Shown here: piece by piece, positions 41,721-50,782 of the stretch
Layout of the letters: every line of letters begins with the position of its first letter
Numbering within the stretch: position 1 is the stretch's first letter
Assembly (NCBI GenBank): GCA_017467405.1
Contig: JAFTSH010000001.1
Coordinates: 479,542-543,541, forward strand
Length of the DNA: 64,000 nt
From: Clostridia bacterium
Lineage (GTDB): Bacteria > Bacillota > Clostridia > Oscillospirales > Acutalibacteraceae
Direction: 5' to 3'
Program-made: the position numbers and the translations under genes
Notes under the pieces: model-generated
What the model saw: only the letters and a program-made list of their open reading frames with translations
What the model was told of the DNA's origin: nothing
Database searches by the model: none

Positions 41721-43610
41721 TTGAACAAAAATCTTCGCAACACCCTTCTGTTTATCGGAATACCGCTTGTCATGATAGTTATGATATTCGGTCTGGTAAG
41801 AAACGTACAGAAGGAAGAAAAGAAGCAGTATCACGAAATAGTCGCCTATTTCTATACCGATAAGATCGACGAGTTCTCACTGAATCTCTCCAACGGTAAG
41901 CTTGACTACGTCCTCAAGGGCGAAGAAACGAGCAAGGTATACAACGTCCCCAACGTCAACGTCTTCCTTGAGGATATACATGACATCGTGACCGAGAACA
42001 ACCTTGCCGCCGCTACAAATCCCGATCTTAACGATGAAGACAGAAAGCAGCAGCTCATCGAATACGATTATATCGAGGGCGGCGAGGGCTCGTGGCTGCT
42101 GAGTATGCTTCCCACCCTCATACTGATAGTTTTGCTGGTCGTTTTCTGGATATTCATGATGCGCCGCATGAACGCAGGCATGGGTAACGATAAGGCAATG
42201 GGCTTCGGCAAGGCCAAGATCAAAAAGGCCGACAACAGCAAAAAGAAGACCACCTTTGCCGACGTCGCGGGAGCAGACGAAGAAAAGGCCGAGCTGTTTG
42301 AGATAGTCGATTTCCTCAAGGCTCCCAAAAAGTATAACGATATGGGTGCCCGTATTCCCAAGGGCGTCCTGCTCGTAGGCCCTCCGGGAACGGGTAAGAC
42401 CCTGCTTGCGAGAGCCGTAGCAGGCGAGGCGGGCGTGCCCTTCTTCTCAATCTCGGGCTCAGACTTCGTTGAGATGTTCGTCGGTGTCGGCGCCTCCAGA
42501 GTCCGCGATCTTTTCGATCAGGCGAAGAAGAACGCACCCTCGATAATGTTCATAGACGAGATCGACGCCGTCGGCCGTCAGAGAGGCACGGGCCTCGGCG
42601 GCGGACACGACGAAAGAGAACAGACCCTTAACCAGCTGCTCGTCGAAATGGACGGCTTCGGTGCAAACGAGGGCGTCATAGTAATGGCCGCCACCAACCG
42701 TGCCGACGTCCTCGATCCCGCGTTGCTTCGTCCCGGCCGTTTTGACCGTCAGATAGTCGTGAACTATCCCGACGCCAAGGGCCGTGAAGAAATACTCAAG
42801 GTCCATTCCCGCGGAAAGCCCCTCGGACCCGACGTCAACCTGCGCACGATAGCCCAGACCTCTGCCGGATTTACGGGAGCAGATCTCGAAAACCTTCTTA
42901 ACGAGGCCGCTCTGCTGGCCGTACGCAAGGGACAGAAGGCCATCACCGAGAGCGACGTCGAAGAGGCCACCATCAAGGTCGTAATGGGCGTCGAGAAGAA
43001 ATCCCGCGTTATCAAGGATAACGATAAAATGATAACCTCCTACCACGAGGCAGGACACGCGATCGTCTCCTTCTTCCTGCCGACTCAGGATAAGGTACAT
43101 CAGATCTCGATCATCCCCCGCGGAATGGCGGCAGGCTATACCATGTACCGTCCCGACGACGACAGAGGCCACGTCTCAAAGACCTTCCTCAAGGAAGAGC
43201 TCTGCTCGCTCCTCGGCGGCCGCGTAGCCGAAAAGCTGACCCAGAAGGACATCTGCACGGGTGCCTCCAACGATATAGAGAGAGCCTCGCAGATCGCCCG
43301 TGATATGGTCAGAAAGTACGGTATGAGCGAACGCCTCGGACCCATCGTCTACGGTAACGCCCACGAAGAGGTCTTCCTCGGACGTGACCTCGGTACCTCT
43401 CAGAACTATTCCGACGAGGTCGCCGCGATAATCGACGAAGAGGTCAAGAGCATAATCAACGAAGCCTTTGAACGCAGCGAGAAGATCCTCACCGACAATA
43501 TGGAGAAGCTGCATAAGGTCGCAGGCTACCTCTTCCTGAACGAGAAGATGAGCGGCGAGCAGTTTGCAGAGTATATGGAAAACGGCACCGTTGACGGCGC
43601 CGCAATATAA
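41721..43610 (+). CDS. ftsH: ATP-dependent zinc metalloprotease FtsH
   Basis: Membrane-anchored AAA+ protease that degrades misfolded membrane and regulatory proteins. 629 residues: two N-terminal TM helices flanking an extracytoplasmic region, Walker A GPPGTGKT, Walker [10 protein letters not shown], the SRH segment, and zinc motif HEAGH. The start is TTG at 41721, eight bases after AAGGAG (41707-41712); an in-frame GTG at 41712 overlaps that RBS and cannot be used. It follows hpt directly and precedes the DUF1858 gene by 15 bases. Confidence 0.95.
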   Translation: MNKNLRNTLLFIGIPLVMIVMIFGLVRNVQKEEKKQYHEIVAYFYTDKIDEFSLNLSNGKLDYVLKGEETSKVYNVPNVNVFLEDIHDIVTENNLAAATNPDLNDEDRKQQLIEYDYIEGGEGSWLLSMLPTLILIVLLVVFWIFMMRRMNAGMGNDKAMGFGKAKIKKADNSKKKTTFADVAGADEEKAELFEIVDFLKAPKKYNDMGARIPKGVLLVGPPGTGKTLLARAVAGEAGVPFFSISGSDFVEMFVGVGASRVRDLFDQAKKNAPSIMFIDEIDAVGRQRGTGLGGGHDEREQTLNQLLVEMDGFGANEGVIVMAATNRADVLDPALLRPGRFDRQIVVNYPDAKGREEILKVHSRGKPLGPDVNLRTIAQTSAGFTGADLENLLNEAALLAVRKGQKAITESDVEEATIKVVMGVEKKSRVIKDNDKMITSYHEAGHAIVSFFLPTQDKVHQISIIPRGMAAGYTMYRPDDDRGHVSKTFLKEELCSLLGGRVAEKLTQKDICTGASNDIERASQIARDMVRKYGMSERLGPIVYGNAHEEVFLGRDLGTSQNYSDEVAAIIDEEVKSIINEAFERSEKILTDNMEKLHKVAGYLFLNEKMSGEQFAEYMENGTVDGAAI

Positions 43611-43625
43611 AAGGAGTGTAGAGTT

Positions 43626-43826
43626 ATGAAGGTAACGAAAGATATGTGCATCGGCGACATCCTCGATGCCAACAGAGAAACTGCGGTATTTTTCCTCAAC
43701 ATGGGAATGCACTGCCTCGGCTGTCCCTCGGCGAGGGGAGAGTCGGTTGAAGATGCCTGCAAGGTTCACGGAGTAGACGCCGACCAGCTTATTGCGGACA
43801 TCAACGCCTTCCTCGAAAAGAAATAA
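43626..43826 (+). CDS. DUF1858 small protein with paired-cysteine motif
   Basis: 66-residue soluble protein, MKVTKDMCIGDILDANRETA followed by FFLNMGMHCLGCPSARGESVEDAC. The CLGC pair is the hallmark of DUF1858, often called the hybrid-cluster-protein-associated disulfide-redox domain. Many anaerobes carry it as a stand-alone gene or fused to other redox domains; the function is not established. GGAG precedes the ATG. It sits between ftsH and trmK within the long operon. Confidence 0.9.
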   Translation: MKVTKDMCIGDILDANRETAVFFLNMGMHCLGCPSARGESVEDACKVHGVDADQLIADINAFLEKK

Positions 43827-43886
43827 AAGCGCATCGCCGTCATGTCAAAGTGCATCGACGGCGTTTTGCTGTATTCGGAGTTAAAG

Positions 43887-44588
43887 ATGCTTGACAGAAG
43901 ACTTGCCCTGTGTGCCTCGATGGTGCGCAACGGCAGTGTGGTCGCCGACATCGGCACCGACCACGCCTACCTGCCGATATATCTGGTACAAGAGGGGAAA
44001 TGCCCCAAAGCGGTTGCCTGCGACCTGCGCCAAGGACCTCTTGACGTAGCGAAGGAGAATATATCCCGCGCGGGACTTTCATCCGTAATAACCACCGTTC
44101 TGGCCGACGGACTTTCGGGAATTTCGGCCGATGATGCCGACGATATCGTAATAGCCGGAATGGGCGGACACCTGATAGCCGAGATACTTGACGCGGCAAA
44201 ATGGGTGAAAAATCCCCAAAAGAGATTGATACTTCAGCCCATGACCGATGCCTGCGTCGTCAGACGCTACCTTTGCGAAAACGGCTTTAAAACGGTAAGC
44301 GAGAGGGCTGTCGGCGTCGGCAGACATCTTTATTCCGTCATATCTGCCGAATACGGCTCGGTTGCTTCAACCCCCGACGAGCTATATTGCCTTATCGGCA
44401 GCCTGAAAAATGGCGGCGAGCCCGAACTCAGGTACGTGTCACGCGAAAGATCGAAACTCGAAAAAAAGTTCAAAGGGCTGAAAGCGGCACGAAATACCCG
44501 CGAAAACACCTCCGAAGTGGAGGAAACTTTACTTAAATTGATCAAAATTGAGCGCGAAATGGAGGAAAGACTGAATGTTAACGGTTAA
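43887..44588 (+). CDS. trmK: tRNA (adenine(22)-N1)-methyltransferase TrmK
   Basis: SAM-dependent methyltransferase that makes m1A22 in tRNA. 233 residues, with LDRRLALCASMV, the SAM motif VVADIGTDHAYLPIYLV, ACDLRQGPLDVAKENI, the catalytic-region NPPY-equivalent IVIAGMGGHLIAEIL, and a C-terminal coiled coil (RSKLEKKFKGLKAARN). I chose the ATG at 43887 (GGAG six bases upstream) over one 45 bases earlier without RBS. It overlaps the Nif3-like gene by 14 bases, the common TrmK-Nif3 pairing. Confidence 0.92.
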   Translation: MLDRRLALCASMVRNGSVVADIGTDHAYLPIYLVQEGKCPKAVACDLRQGPLDVAKENISRAGLSSVITTVLADGLSGISADDADDIVIAGMGGHLIAEILDAAKWVKNPQKRLILQPMTDACVVRRYLCENGFKTVSERAVGVGRHLYSVISAEYGSVASTPDELYCLIGSLKNGGEPELRYVSRERSKLEKKFKGLKAARNTRENTSEVEETLLKLIKIEREMEERLNVNG

Positions 44589-45360
44589 GGATATTTACGG
44601 TTTTATAGACGACTTCGCTCCCTTTTCAACGCAGTGCGGATTTGATAACGCAGGACTTCTCGTAGGAAATATGGACGCGTCGGTCACGAAGGTGGCCGTC
44701 TGTCTTGATATTACCCGCAACGCCGTCGGCTTTGCCGCCGAAAACGGTTGTGAGCTGATCGTCAGCCATCATCCCGTTATTTTCGACCCGCTGAGGTCGG
44801 TCGGACCCGACAATCCCGTTTACGGCCTCTGCTGTAATCTGATCTCCGCCGTGTGCGCCCATACGAACGTCGATGCTGCCTCGGGCGGTGTCAACGATAC
44901 GCTTGCACAGATACTCGAGCTCACCGAGGTCGAACCTCTCGGAGATGAGGAGGTTCCTCTGGCAAGGATCGGCTTTCTTGACGAAGAGCTTTCCTCGGGT
45001 GAGTTTGCCGAATACGTCCGCCAGCGCCTCGGCGCAGGATGCGTCCGATATACCGAAACCAAGCGTCCCGTGCGCAAGGTAGCCGTCTGCGGCGGTGCTG
45101 GTGCGGACTATATGGATGCCGCCGTTAAGGCAGGTGCCGACGCTCTCGTCACCTCCGAGGTCAAGCACCATCAGCTTCTTTCGGCCCGTCAGCGCGGCTT
45201 TTGTATTATGGATGCAGGACATTTTGCGACCGAGCGTCCGATAGTTTCAAAGCTCGCTGAAATGCTCGCGGCGCGCTTCAAGGAGCTTGAAATATTCACC
45301 TACAAAACACAGGATCCCGCCGCCTACGTCTGCGGTGAGCCTTCCGAGCCGATTGCCTGA
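44575..45360 (+). CDS. Nif3-like dinuclear-metal-centre protein (DUF34)
   Basis: 261 residues of the NIF3/YqfO family: FDNAGLLVGN, SHHPVIFDPLRSV (metal histidines), AHTNVDAASGGVNDTL, and DAGHFATERP near the C-terminus. The long PII-like insert of B. subtilis YqfO is absent, so this is the short form. The biochemical role is unresolved; GTP cyclohydrolase-like and metal-chaperone roles have been proposed. The start overlaps trmK, a conserved neighbour pair. Confidence 0.9.
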   Translation: MLTVKDIYGFIDDFAPFSTQCGFDNAGLLVGNMDASVTKVAVCLDITRNAVGFAAENGCELIVSHHPVIFDPLRSVGPDNPVYGLCCNLISAVCAHTNVDAASGGVNDTLAQILELTEVEPLGDEEVPLARIGFLDEELSSGEFAEYVRQRLGAGCVRYTETKRPVRKVAVCGGAGADYMDAAVKAGADALVTSEVKHHQLLSARQRGFCIMDAGHFATERPIVSKLAEMLAARFKELEIFTYKTQDPAAYVCGEPSEPIA

Positions 45361-45400
45361 CAAAGCACGGCTTTTGCAGATCTGAGAGGATAGAACGTAA

Positions 45401-47149
45401 ATGGCATTTGACGGAGTTTTCCTGTCACTGATAAAAAAAGAGATCGAAGCGGCGGCGCTTTCATCCCGCGTAGACAAGGTCTATCAGCCCTCAAAGGAGG
45501 AGATAGTCCTGTGTCTTCGCGGCTTTTCGTCTGAAAAAAGACTTCTGATCAGTGCCCGTCCCTCGGCCGCAAGACTGCAGTTTACCTCTTTGTCAATTGA
45601 AAACCCGCCCTCGCCGCCGATGTTCTGTATGCTGATGCGCAAGCATCTCGTAGGTGCAAGACTGAGCGGTCTGCGTCAGCCGGGCTCGGAACGTCTTCTT
45701 ATCCTCGATTTTGACACGAGAAACGAGTTGGGTGACGAGGTGACCGTAAGCATAGCCTGCGAAATAATGGGCAGGAATGCCAATATCGTTCTGATAGGCC
45801 ACGACGGCAGGGTGATAGATGCAGTAAGACGTACCGATGCCTCAAATACCGTCCGCGTAATGATGCCCGGAATTCCCTATACGCCCCCTCCGGCACAGGA
45901 CAAGCTTGACTTTTTTGACGCTTCTCCCGAGGATATATCCGAAAGGGTAAGCCGCTCGGCACTCAGGGAGCTCGACAGGGCGATCGGAGAGACCGTGTCG
46001 GGACTTTCCCCGTCCGTCTGCCGAAGCCTTGCGGCAGGAATCGAGTCCGACCCCTATAATATGAAGGAAGGCGACAAATCTGCGCTTTCCGAAAAGCTTT
46101 ACGGCTTGAAGCAAGCCGTATCGGACGGCGGTACGCCGACCTTGCTCGTTTGTGAATCGGGGCCTGCGGATTTCAGCTTTACAGCCCTTTATACCCCGCA
46201 CGGCTTTGAGATCGTGCGGCACGACAGCTACAGTGAGCTGCTTGACTCCTACTACGGCGAAAAAGAGAAACGCGAGCGTATGCGCTCAAAGTCCTCCGAG
46301 CTTTCAAAGCTGATCTCAAATCTGCTTTCGAGAACGCGCCGCAGGGTAGCAGGTCAGGAAAAGGAGCTTGAGGCCACCGCAGACCGTGAACGGTACAGGA
46401 TCTCGGGCGAGCTCATAAAGGCAAATATCCATTCAATACAGCCCGGAGATACCCTTTGCAGAGCGATAAACTACTACAGCGAGGATTTCTCCACCGTCGA
46501 TATAAGGCTCGACCCTGCCCTTTCTCCGGCACAGAACGCACAGCGGTATTTCAAGGACTACCGCAAGGCCAATACGGCACGTCAGATGCTTGGCGGACTC
46601 ATCGAAAAGGGACGCACCGAGACACGCTATCTCGAGAGCGTCCTGCACGAGATCGAAAAAGCAGAGTGTGACGCCGATCTCGCCGAGATCAGGGAAGAGC
46701 TTATTTCGGCGGGCTACGTAAAAAGACAAAGATCGGGCGGAAAGCAGCCCAAGCGCAACGCGGCCGGTGCGCCTGCCGAATATATCTCATCCGACGGCTT
46801 CAGGATCGCGGCGGGAAGAAATAACCGTCAGAACGACGAGCTGACCTTAAAAACAGCCTCGGGAAGAGATATGTGGTTCCACGTCAAAAACATCCCCGGC
46901 TCCCACGTGATAGTTTTTGCCGAGGGCGAGGAGCTTCCGGACTCCACCCTGGAGGAAGCGGCCATAATATCCGCCGCAAACTCAAAGGCGGCGGACGGCG
47001 TGACGGTCGCGGTCGACTATCTCCCTGCAAAAAGGGTAAAAAAGCCCAACGGAGCCCCTCCGGGAATGGTAATATACGAAAATTATTCAACTGCCTTTGT
47101 TACCGTCGACAGAACGGCGGCTCAAAGTCTCAGAAAGAAGGTGCGGTAA
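45401..47149 (+). CDS. rqcH: Ribosome quality-control factor RqcH (Rqc2/NEMF homologue)
   Basis: Binds stalled 50S-peptidyl-tRNA and adds C-terminal alanine tails to mark nascent chains for degradation. 582 residues with the NFACT-N domain (MAFDGVFLSLIKKEIE, VYQPSKEEIVLCLRG), a central coiled-coil region (about 290-440) and the NFACT-R domain with GRNNRQNDELT and RDMWFHVKNIPGSHVIVF. The conserved N-terminal D-R-like residues in SSRVDKVYQP are present. The stop overlaps the next gene's start (TAATG), so the degenerate GuaA gene is translationally coupled to it. Confidence 0.95.
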   Translation: MAFDGVFLSLIKKEIEAAALSSRVDKVYQPSKEEIVLCLRGFSSEKRLLISARPSAARLQFTSLSIENPPSPPMFCMLMRKHLVGARLSGLRQPGSERLLILDFDTRNELGDEVTVSIACEIMGRNANIVLIGHDGRVIDAVRRTDASNTVRVMMPGIPYTPPPAQDKLDFFDASPEDISERVSRSALRELDRAIGETVSGLSPSVCRSLAAGIESDPYNMKEGDKSALSEKLYGLKQAVSDGGTPTLLVCESGPADFSFTALYTPHGFEIVRHDSYSELLDSYYGEKEKRERMRSKSSELSKLISNLLSRTRRRVAGQEKELEATADRERYRISGELIKANIHSIQPGDTLCRAINYYSEDFSTVDIRLDPALSPAQNAQRYFKDYRKANTARQMLGGLIEKGRTETRYLESVLHEIEKAECDADLAEIREELISAGYVKRQRSGGKQPKRNAAGAPAEYISSDGFRIAAGRNNRQNDELTLKTASGRDMWFHVKNIPGSHVIVFAEGEELPDSTLEEAAIISAANSKAADGVTVAVDYLPAKRVKKPNGAPPGMVIYENYSTAFVTVDRTAAQSLRKKVR

Positions 47150-48363
47150 TGACACATCAGAAAGCCCTGATACTTGATTTCGGCGGTCCGGCGGCCAGAA
47201 AGGCGGCCATTGCCGTAAGGGAATGCGGCGTGTGGTGCGAAGTGCATCAGTTCTCGGTCGGAGCAGATCTGCCCGACGGAAGATTCGGCGGCATAATCGC
47301 GGCCGGAAAGAACGCCCGATGCTATTTCGGGGAGGAGCAGGCGGCAAGACTTGCCCCCGGATTCCCCGTGCTCTATATCGCCGACGGCGAAGCGATCGAT
47401 CTCTCAAACCTCAATTCGAAAAAGGGAAGAGATTGCCTGAGCGCCTTCCTTTTTACCACCTGCGGATTTGCGGGTGATTGGTCTTATTCCGCCTTCGTTG
47501 AGGAAACGGTGCGCCATATACGCGAAAAAGCAGGAAGCCGCCGTGCCTCAATGGTATTGACCTCATCCGCCGCCTGCCTCGTCACCGCAAAGCTGATGTC
47601 AATGGCGCTCGGCGAGGATTTCGTAGGAATTTTCGGTGACACGGGAATGCTCCGCCGCGATGAAGGGGAATATATACTTAACATATGCCGCGGCTTCGAT
47701 ATGACCCTCGTCAATTTCAATAACGAGGCAAGATATCTCTACCGCCTTGTAAGACTTGGTGATCCGCAGAAAAAGCGCGAAGCCTTTACCTCTGAGTACG
47801 CCTACGTGCTTTTTGCAATGGGACGAAAGACCAACAGCTCGTTTGTCTGCGCCTTGCCCGATACCTGCGCGCGCACTCAGCTTTTTGAGCCCGAGCTCCC
47901 TTCCTTTGAAACGATAATACATCCCGTTGCCTCTCTCTACGAGGAGGAAATGCCGGTGCTTGCCGAGTACCTCGGCGTAGAGATAGGGGAGTTCACCTTT
48001 AACAGTGCCGCTCCCTACGGTATGCTCAACCGTTGTATGGGCTGCGTCACCCGCGACAGACTTGCAGTGCTGAGGGATGCCGACGCCATCTGGCGCGAGG
48101 AGCTTTCGGCCGCAGGCGTAAAGGGCGTCGTTGCCTTTGCCGCCCTTTCAGAGATGAAGACCGCAGGGGTAAGAGCAGGATCGAAGGTGTACGAAGAAAC
48201 GGTGGTCCTCCGTGCCGTCGAGCCCGAAACGGGGAAAACGGCCTCGGTGCCTCAGAAGGTGCTCAGCGATGCCTGCCACAGAATCACACGGGAAACCACG
48301 GGTGTCAGCCGCGTCCTTTTTGACGTGACCGACATTCCTCCCGCACTCATAGAATTTGAATAG
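47149..48363 (+). CDS. Degenerate GMP-synthase (GuaA) paralogue, predicted pseudoenzyme
   Basis: 404 residues co-linear with GuaA (usually about 510-525) but eroded. The glutamine-amidotransferase part is cut by roughly 90 residues: the nucleophile-cysteine elbow reads VLYIADGEA and the His/Glu dyad region is missing. The ATP pyrophosphatase part keeps the frame (SAFLFTTCGFAGDWSYSAFVEE, GIFGDTGMLRRDEGEY), but the SGGVDS P-loop is TSSAACL (138-144). The C-terminal dimerisation part is the best kept (LRDADAIWREEL, VLRAVEPETGKTA, VLFDVTDIPPALIEFE). ATG 47149 overlaps the rqcH stop. An open frame continues upstream but it is rqcH in another phase. It likely binds a nucleotide or partner rather than making GMP. 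Confidence 0.82.
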   Translation: MTHQKALILDFGGPAARKAAIAVRECGVWCEVHQFSVGADLPDGRFGGIIAAGKNARCYFGEEQAARLAPGFPVLYIADGEAIDLSNLNSKKGRDCLSAFLFTTCGFAGDWSYSAFVEETVRHIREKAGSRRASMVLTSSAACLVTAKLMSMALGEDFVGIFGDTGMLRRDEGEYILNICRGFDMTLVNFNNEARYLYRLVRLGDPQKKREAFTSEYAYVLFAMGRKTNSSFVCALPDTCARTQLFEPELPSFETIIHPVASLYEEEMPVLAEYLGVEIGEFTFNSAAPYGMLNRCMGCVTRDRLAVLRDADAIWREELSAAGVKGVVAFAALSEMKTAGVRAGSKVYEETVVLRAVEPETGKTASVPQKVLSDACHRITRETTGVSRVLFDVTDIPPALIEFE

Positions 48364-48373
48364 AACGGATAAT

Positions 48374-49624
48374 ATGTACGAAAACAAAAACGATCAGCCC
48401 GAACGCGCCGTATTGGTTGCCGTCGATACGGGTGAATACGATGCAGATATACTCCTCGATGAGCTGGCCGAGCTTGCGCAGACGGCAGGAGCCGAGGTGC
48501 TCGGCAGACTTACCCAACGCCGCGAGTCACCCGATCCTGCTACCTGTATCGGAAGCGGACGGCTCGAAGAGCTCAAGGAGTTCTGTCTTCTGAACGGCGC
48601 CGATCTGATAATCTTCGACTGCGAGCTCAGTCCGGTGCAGCAGCGAAATATCGAAAAGATTACCGATATACGCACCATCGACCGAACCCTGCTGATACTC
48701 GATATTTTCGCCTCGCGTGCACGTAGCGGCGAAGGAAGACTTCAGGTCGATCTGGCGCGTATGAAATACCTGCTTCCGCGCCTTACGGGACAGGGACTCG
48801 GCCTCTCGCGTCAGGGCGGTATAGGTATGCGCCGAGGAGCGGGCGAAAGCAAGCTCGAAAGCGATCGACGTCATATACGAAGACGGATCGACAGCTACGA
48901 GCGTCAGCTTGCTGAGATTGAGCGCCGACGCGAGCTGCTCCGCAGGAAACGCCGTAAGGACGGAATACCTACCGTTGCCGTCGTCGGCTATACCAACGCG
49001 GGGAAATCCACCCTGATGAACGCCCTGACGAACGCAGGGGTTCTGGCCGAGAATATGCTCTTTGCTACCCTCGACTCAACAAGCAGGGCACTAAAGCTTC
49101 CCGACGGGCGCACGGTGCTCTTGATAGATACGGTCGGATTTATCCGCCGACTTCCGCATCAACTCGTAAAGGCCTTCCGCTCTACCCTCGAGGAGGCGGC
49201 CTACGCCGACGTTATTCTCAACGTGTGCGATGCCTCGTCGCCCGAATCCGAGGAGCATCTCCGCGTTACCGAAGAACTGCTCAGAGAGATCGGCTGTGAG
49301 GACAGTCCGATAATAACCGTCCTTAATAAGTGCGACCTGCTCGGCTCGAACGAAGCGCTTCTCGGCAGAGGTGACGCGGTCTGCATTTCAGCCGTAACGG
49401 GGGAGGGGCTCGAACTTCTGACTCAAAGGGTCGCAAAGGCACTTCCTCCCACGCGTACACGCGTAAAGCTCCTTTTACCCTTCAGTCGAGGCGCAGATGC
49501 GGCAAATCTCCGGCGTCTGGGTACGGTGCACGGCGAGGAATATACACCCGACGGGCTTCTTCTTGACTGTACGGTCGATTTCCGCGACCTTGCTCCTTTG
49601 AGCGATTTCGTAATATCTGAATAA
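48374..49624 (+). CDS. hflX: GTPase HflX
   Basis: Ribosome-associated GTPase that splits stalled or hibernating 70S ribosomes. 416 residues with the N-terminal HflX domain (GRLTQRRESPDPATCIGSGRLEEL, ELSPVQQRNIEK, DRTLLILDIFASRARSGEGRLQVDLA), a linking coiled coil, and the G domain: G1 GYTNAGKSTL, G3 DTVGFIRRLP, G4 NKCD, G5 SAVTG. The start is probably the ATG at 48374; a TTG 18 bases upstream overlaps the previous stop region. Last gene of the long operon, closed by the terminator at 49634-49659. Confidence 0.94.
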   Translation: MYENKNDQPERAVLVAVDTGEYDADILLDELAELAQTAGAEVLGRLTQRRESPDPATCIGSGRLEELKEFCLLNGADLIIFDCELSPVQQRNIEKITDIRTIDRTLLILDIFASRARSGEGRLQVDLARMKYLLPRLTGQGLGLSRQGGIGMRRGAGESKLESDRRHIRRRIDSYERQLAEIERRRELLRRKRRKDGIPTVAVVGYTNAGKSTLMNALTNAGVLAENMLFATLDSTSRALKLPDGRTVLLIDTVGFIRRLPHQLVKAFRSTLEEAAYADVILNVCDASSPESEEHLRVTEELLREIGCEDSPIITVLNKCDLLGSNEALLGRGDAVCISAVTGEGLELLTQRVAKALPPTRTRVKLLLPFSRGADAANLRRLGTVHGEEYTPDGLLLDCTVDFRDLAPLSDFVISE

Positions 49625-49633
49625 TCAAAAATA

Positions 49634-49659
49634 AAAGCAGGATCGGATGATCCTGCTTT
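49634..49659. terminator. Bidirectional terminator, hflX / upp
   Basis: An 11-bp stem (49634-49644 with 49649-49659), GGAT loop, A/T-rich on both sides, between converging genes. Confidence 0.85.
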
Positions 49660-49673
49660 GAAATTTATTACGT

Positions 49674-50303
49674 TTATTTGGTTCCGAAGATCCTGTCGCC
49701 GGCATCTCCGAGACCGGGGAGAATGTAGCTGTGCTCGTTGAGCTTCTCGTCGAGTGCCGCGGAATATATGTTTACGTCGGGATGAGCCTCCTGCAGAGCC
49801 TTGACTCCCTCGGGCGCGGCAATGATGCACATAAACTTGATGCTCTTGGGGTTGCGCTGCTTGATCTGATGAATAGCGTCGATGGCAGAGCCGCCGGTAG
49901 CGAGCATGGGATCAAGCACGAAGACGTCACGCTCGGAAATGTCTCCGGGCAGCTTGCAGTAGTACTCTACGGGTTGGCAAGTCTCGTGATCGCGGTAAAG
50001 ACCGATGTGTCCGACTTTTGCCGAGGGAACGAGATTGAGAACACCGTCAACCATGCCGAGACCGGCGCGGAGAATGGGCACGAAGGCCAGCTTGTGACCG
50101 GCCAGAACGCGGGTCGTCGCGGTGCACATGGGGGTCTCAACGGTGACGTCCTTGAGGGGAAGATCGGCAGTAGCTTCGTAGCAGATAAGCATGGCAAGCT
50201 CGGCGATCAGTTCGCGGAACTGCTTCGTGCCGGTCCTCTTGTCACGGAGAATGGAAAGCTTGTGCTGGATCAGAGGATGGTTGGTGACAACTAATTCGCT
50301 CAT
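49674..50303 (-). CDS. upp: Uracil phosphoribosyltransferase
   Basis: Salvages uracil to UMP with PRPP. 209 residues with [33 protein letters not shown], and the PRPP loop [16 protein letters not shown]; ends [16 protein letters not shown], the classic Upp C-terminus. The start at 50303 follows AGGAG; three upstream codons are not conserved. Last gene of tsaE-tsaB-rpiB-upp, 30 bases after rpiB; rpiB-upp pairing is common in Bacillota. Confidence 0.97.
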   Translation of the reverse strand: MSELVVTNHPLIQHKLSILRDKRTGTKQFRELIAELAMLICYEATADLPLKDVTVETPMCTATTRVLAGHKLAFVPILRAGLGMVDGVLNLVPSAKVGHIGLYRDHETCQPVEYYCKLPGDISERDVFVLDPMLATGGSAIDAIHQIKQRNPKSIKFMCIIAAPEGVKALQEAHPDVNIYSAALDEKLNEHSYILPGLGDAGDRIFGTK

Positions 50304-50333
50304 TTTACACACTCCTGTATTTTAAGTTAAAGA

Positions 50334-50777
50334 TCAGAGATCTCCGTTTTCAACGGCGGCGATTTTTTCGACGCGGCGGGCATGTCTGCCGCCCTCGAAT
50401 TCGGTACCGAGCCATACTTCAATGATCTTGAGAGCAAGGTTGGGACCGACGACGCCTGCACCGATGGCAAGCATATTTGTATTGTTGTGTCTGCGGGTCA
50501 TTTCGGCCGAGAAGGTATCGGAGCAGAGCGCACAGCGGATGCCCTTGACCTTGTTGGCGGTGATCGAAACGCCGATTCCGGTCGTGCAGATCACGATGCC
50601 CTTTTCACATTCGCCCGAGGCAACCGCTCTTGCGGCAGGAGCAACGAAATCGGGGTAGTCACAGCTGTCGGTGCTGTAGGTTCCGAAATCCTTGTACTCA
50701 AGGCCCTTTTCCTCAAGATATTTTTTTACAGCTTCTTTGAGGTCGAAACCCCCGTGATCGCATGCGATAGAGATCAT
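50334..50777 (-). CDS. rpiB: Ribose-5-phosphate isomerase B
   Basis: Interconverts ribose-5-phosphate and ribulose-5-phosphate, feeding PRPP for Upp and Hpt. 147 residues: ISIACDHGGFDLKEAV, YPDFVAPAARAV, the active-site cysteine loop VICTTGIGVSITANKV, and RRHNNTNMLAIGAGVVG. I use the ATG at 50777 (AAAGGA eight bases upstream). An ATG three codons earlier is too close to that RBS and overlaps the tsaB stop. Confidence 0.96.
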   Translation of the reverse strand: MISIACDHGGFDLKEAVKKYLEEKGLEYKDFGTYSTDSCDYPDFVAPAARAVASGECEKGIVICTTGIGVSITANKVKGIRCALCSDTFSAEMTRRHNNTNMLAIGAGVVGPNLALKIIEVWLGTEFEGGRHARRVEKIAAVENGDL

Positions 50778-50782
50778 GTCTG

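Noticed and set aside
46873..47148. N-terminal extension of the GuaA-like protein by 92 codons
   Set aside because: The stretch is the 3' part of rqcH in another phase; the residues are not GuaA-like, and the TAATG junction at 47147-47151 gives a normal coupled start.
45401..47149. Fibronectin-binding adhesin annotation for rqcH
   Set aside because: The historical FbpA name is misleading; the NFACT-N, coiled-coil and NFACT-R layout without a signal peptide fits RqcH.
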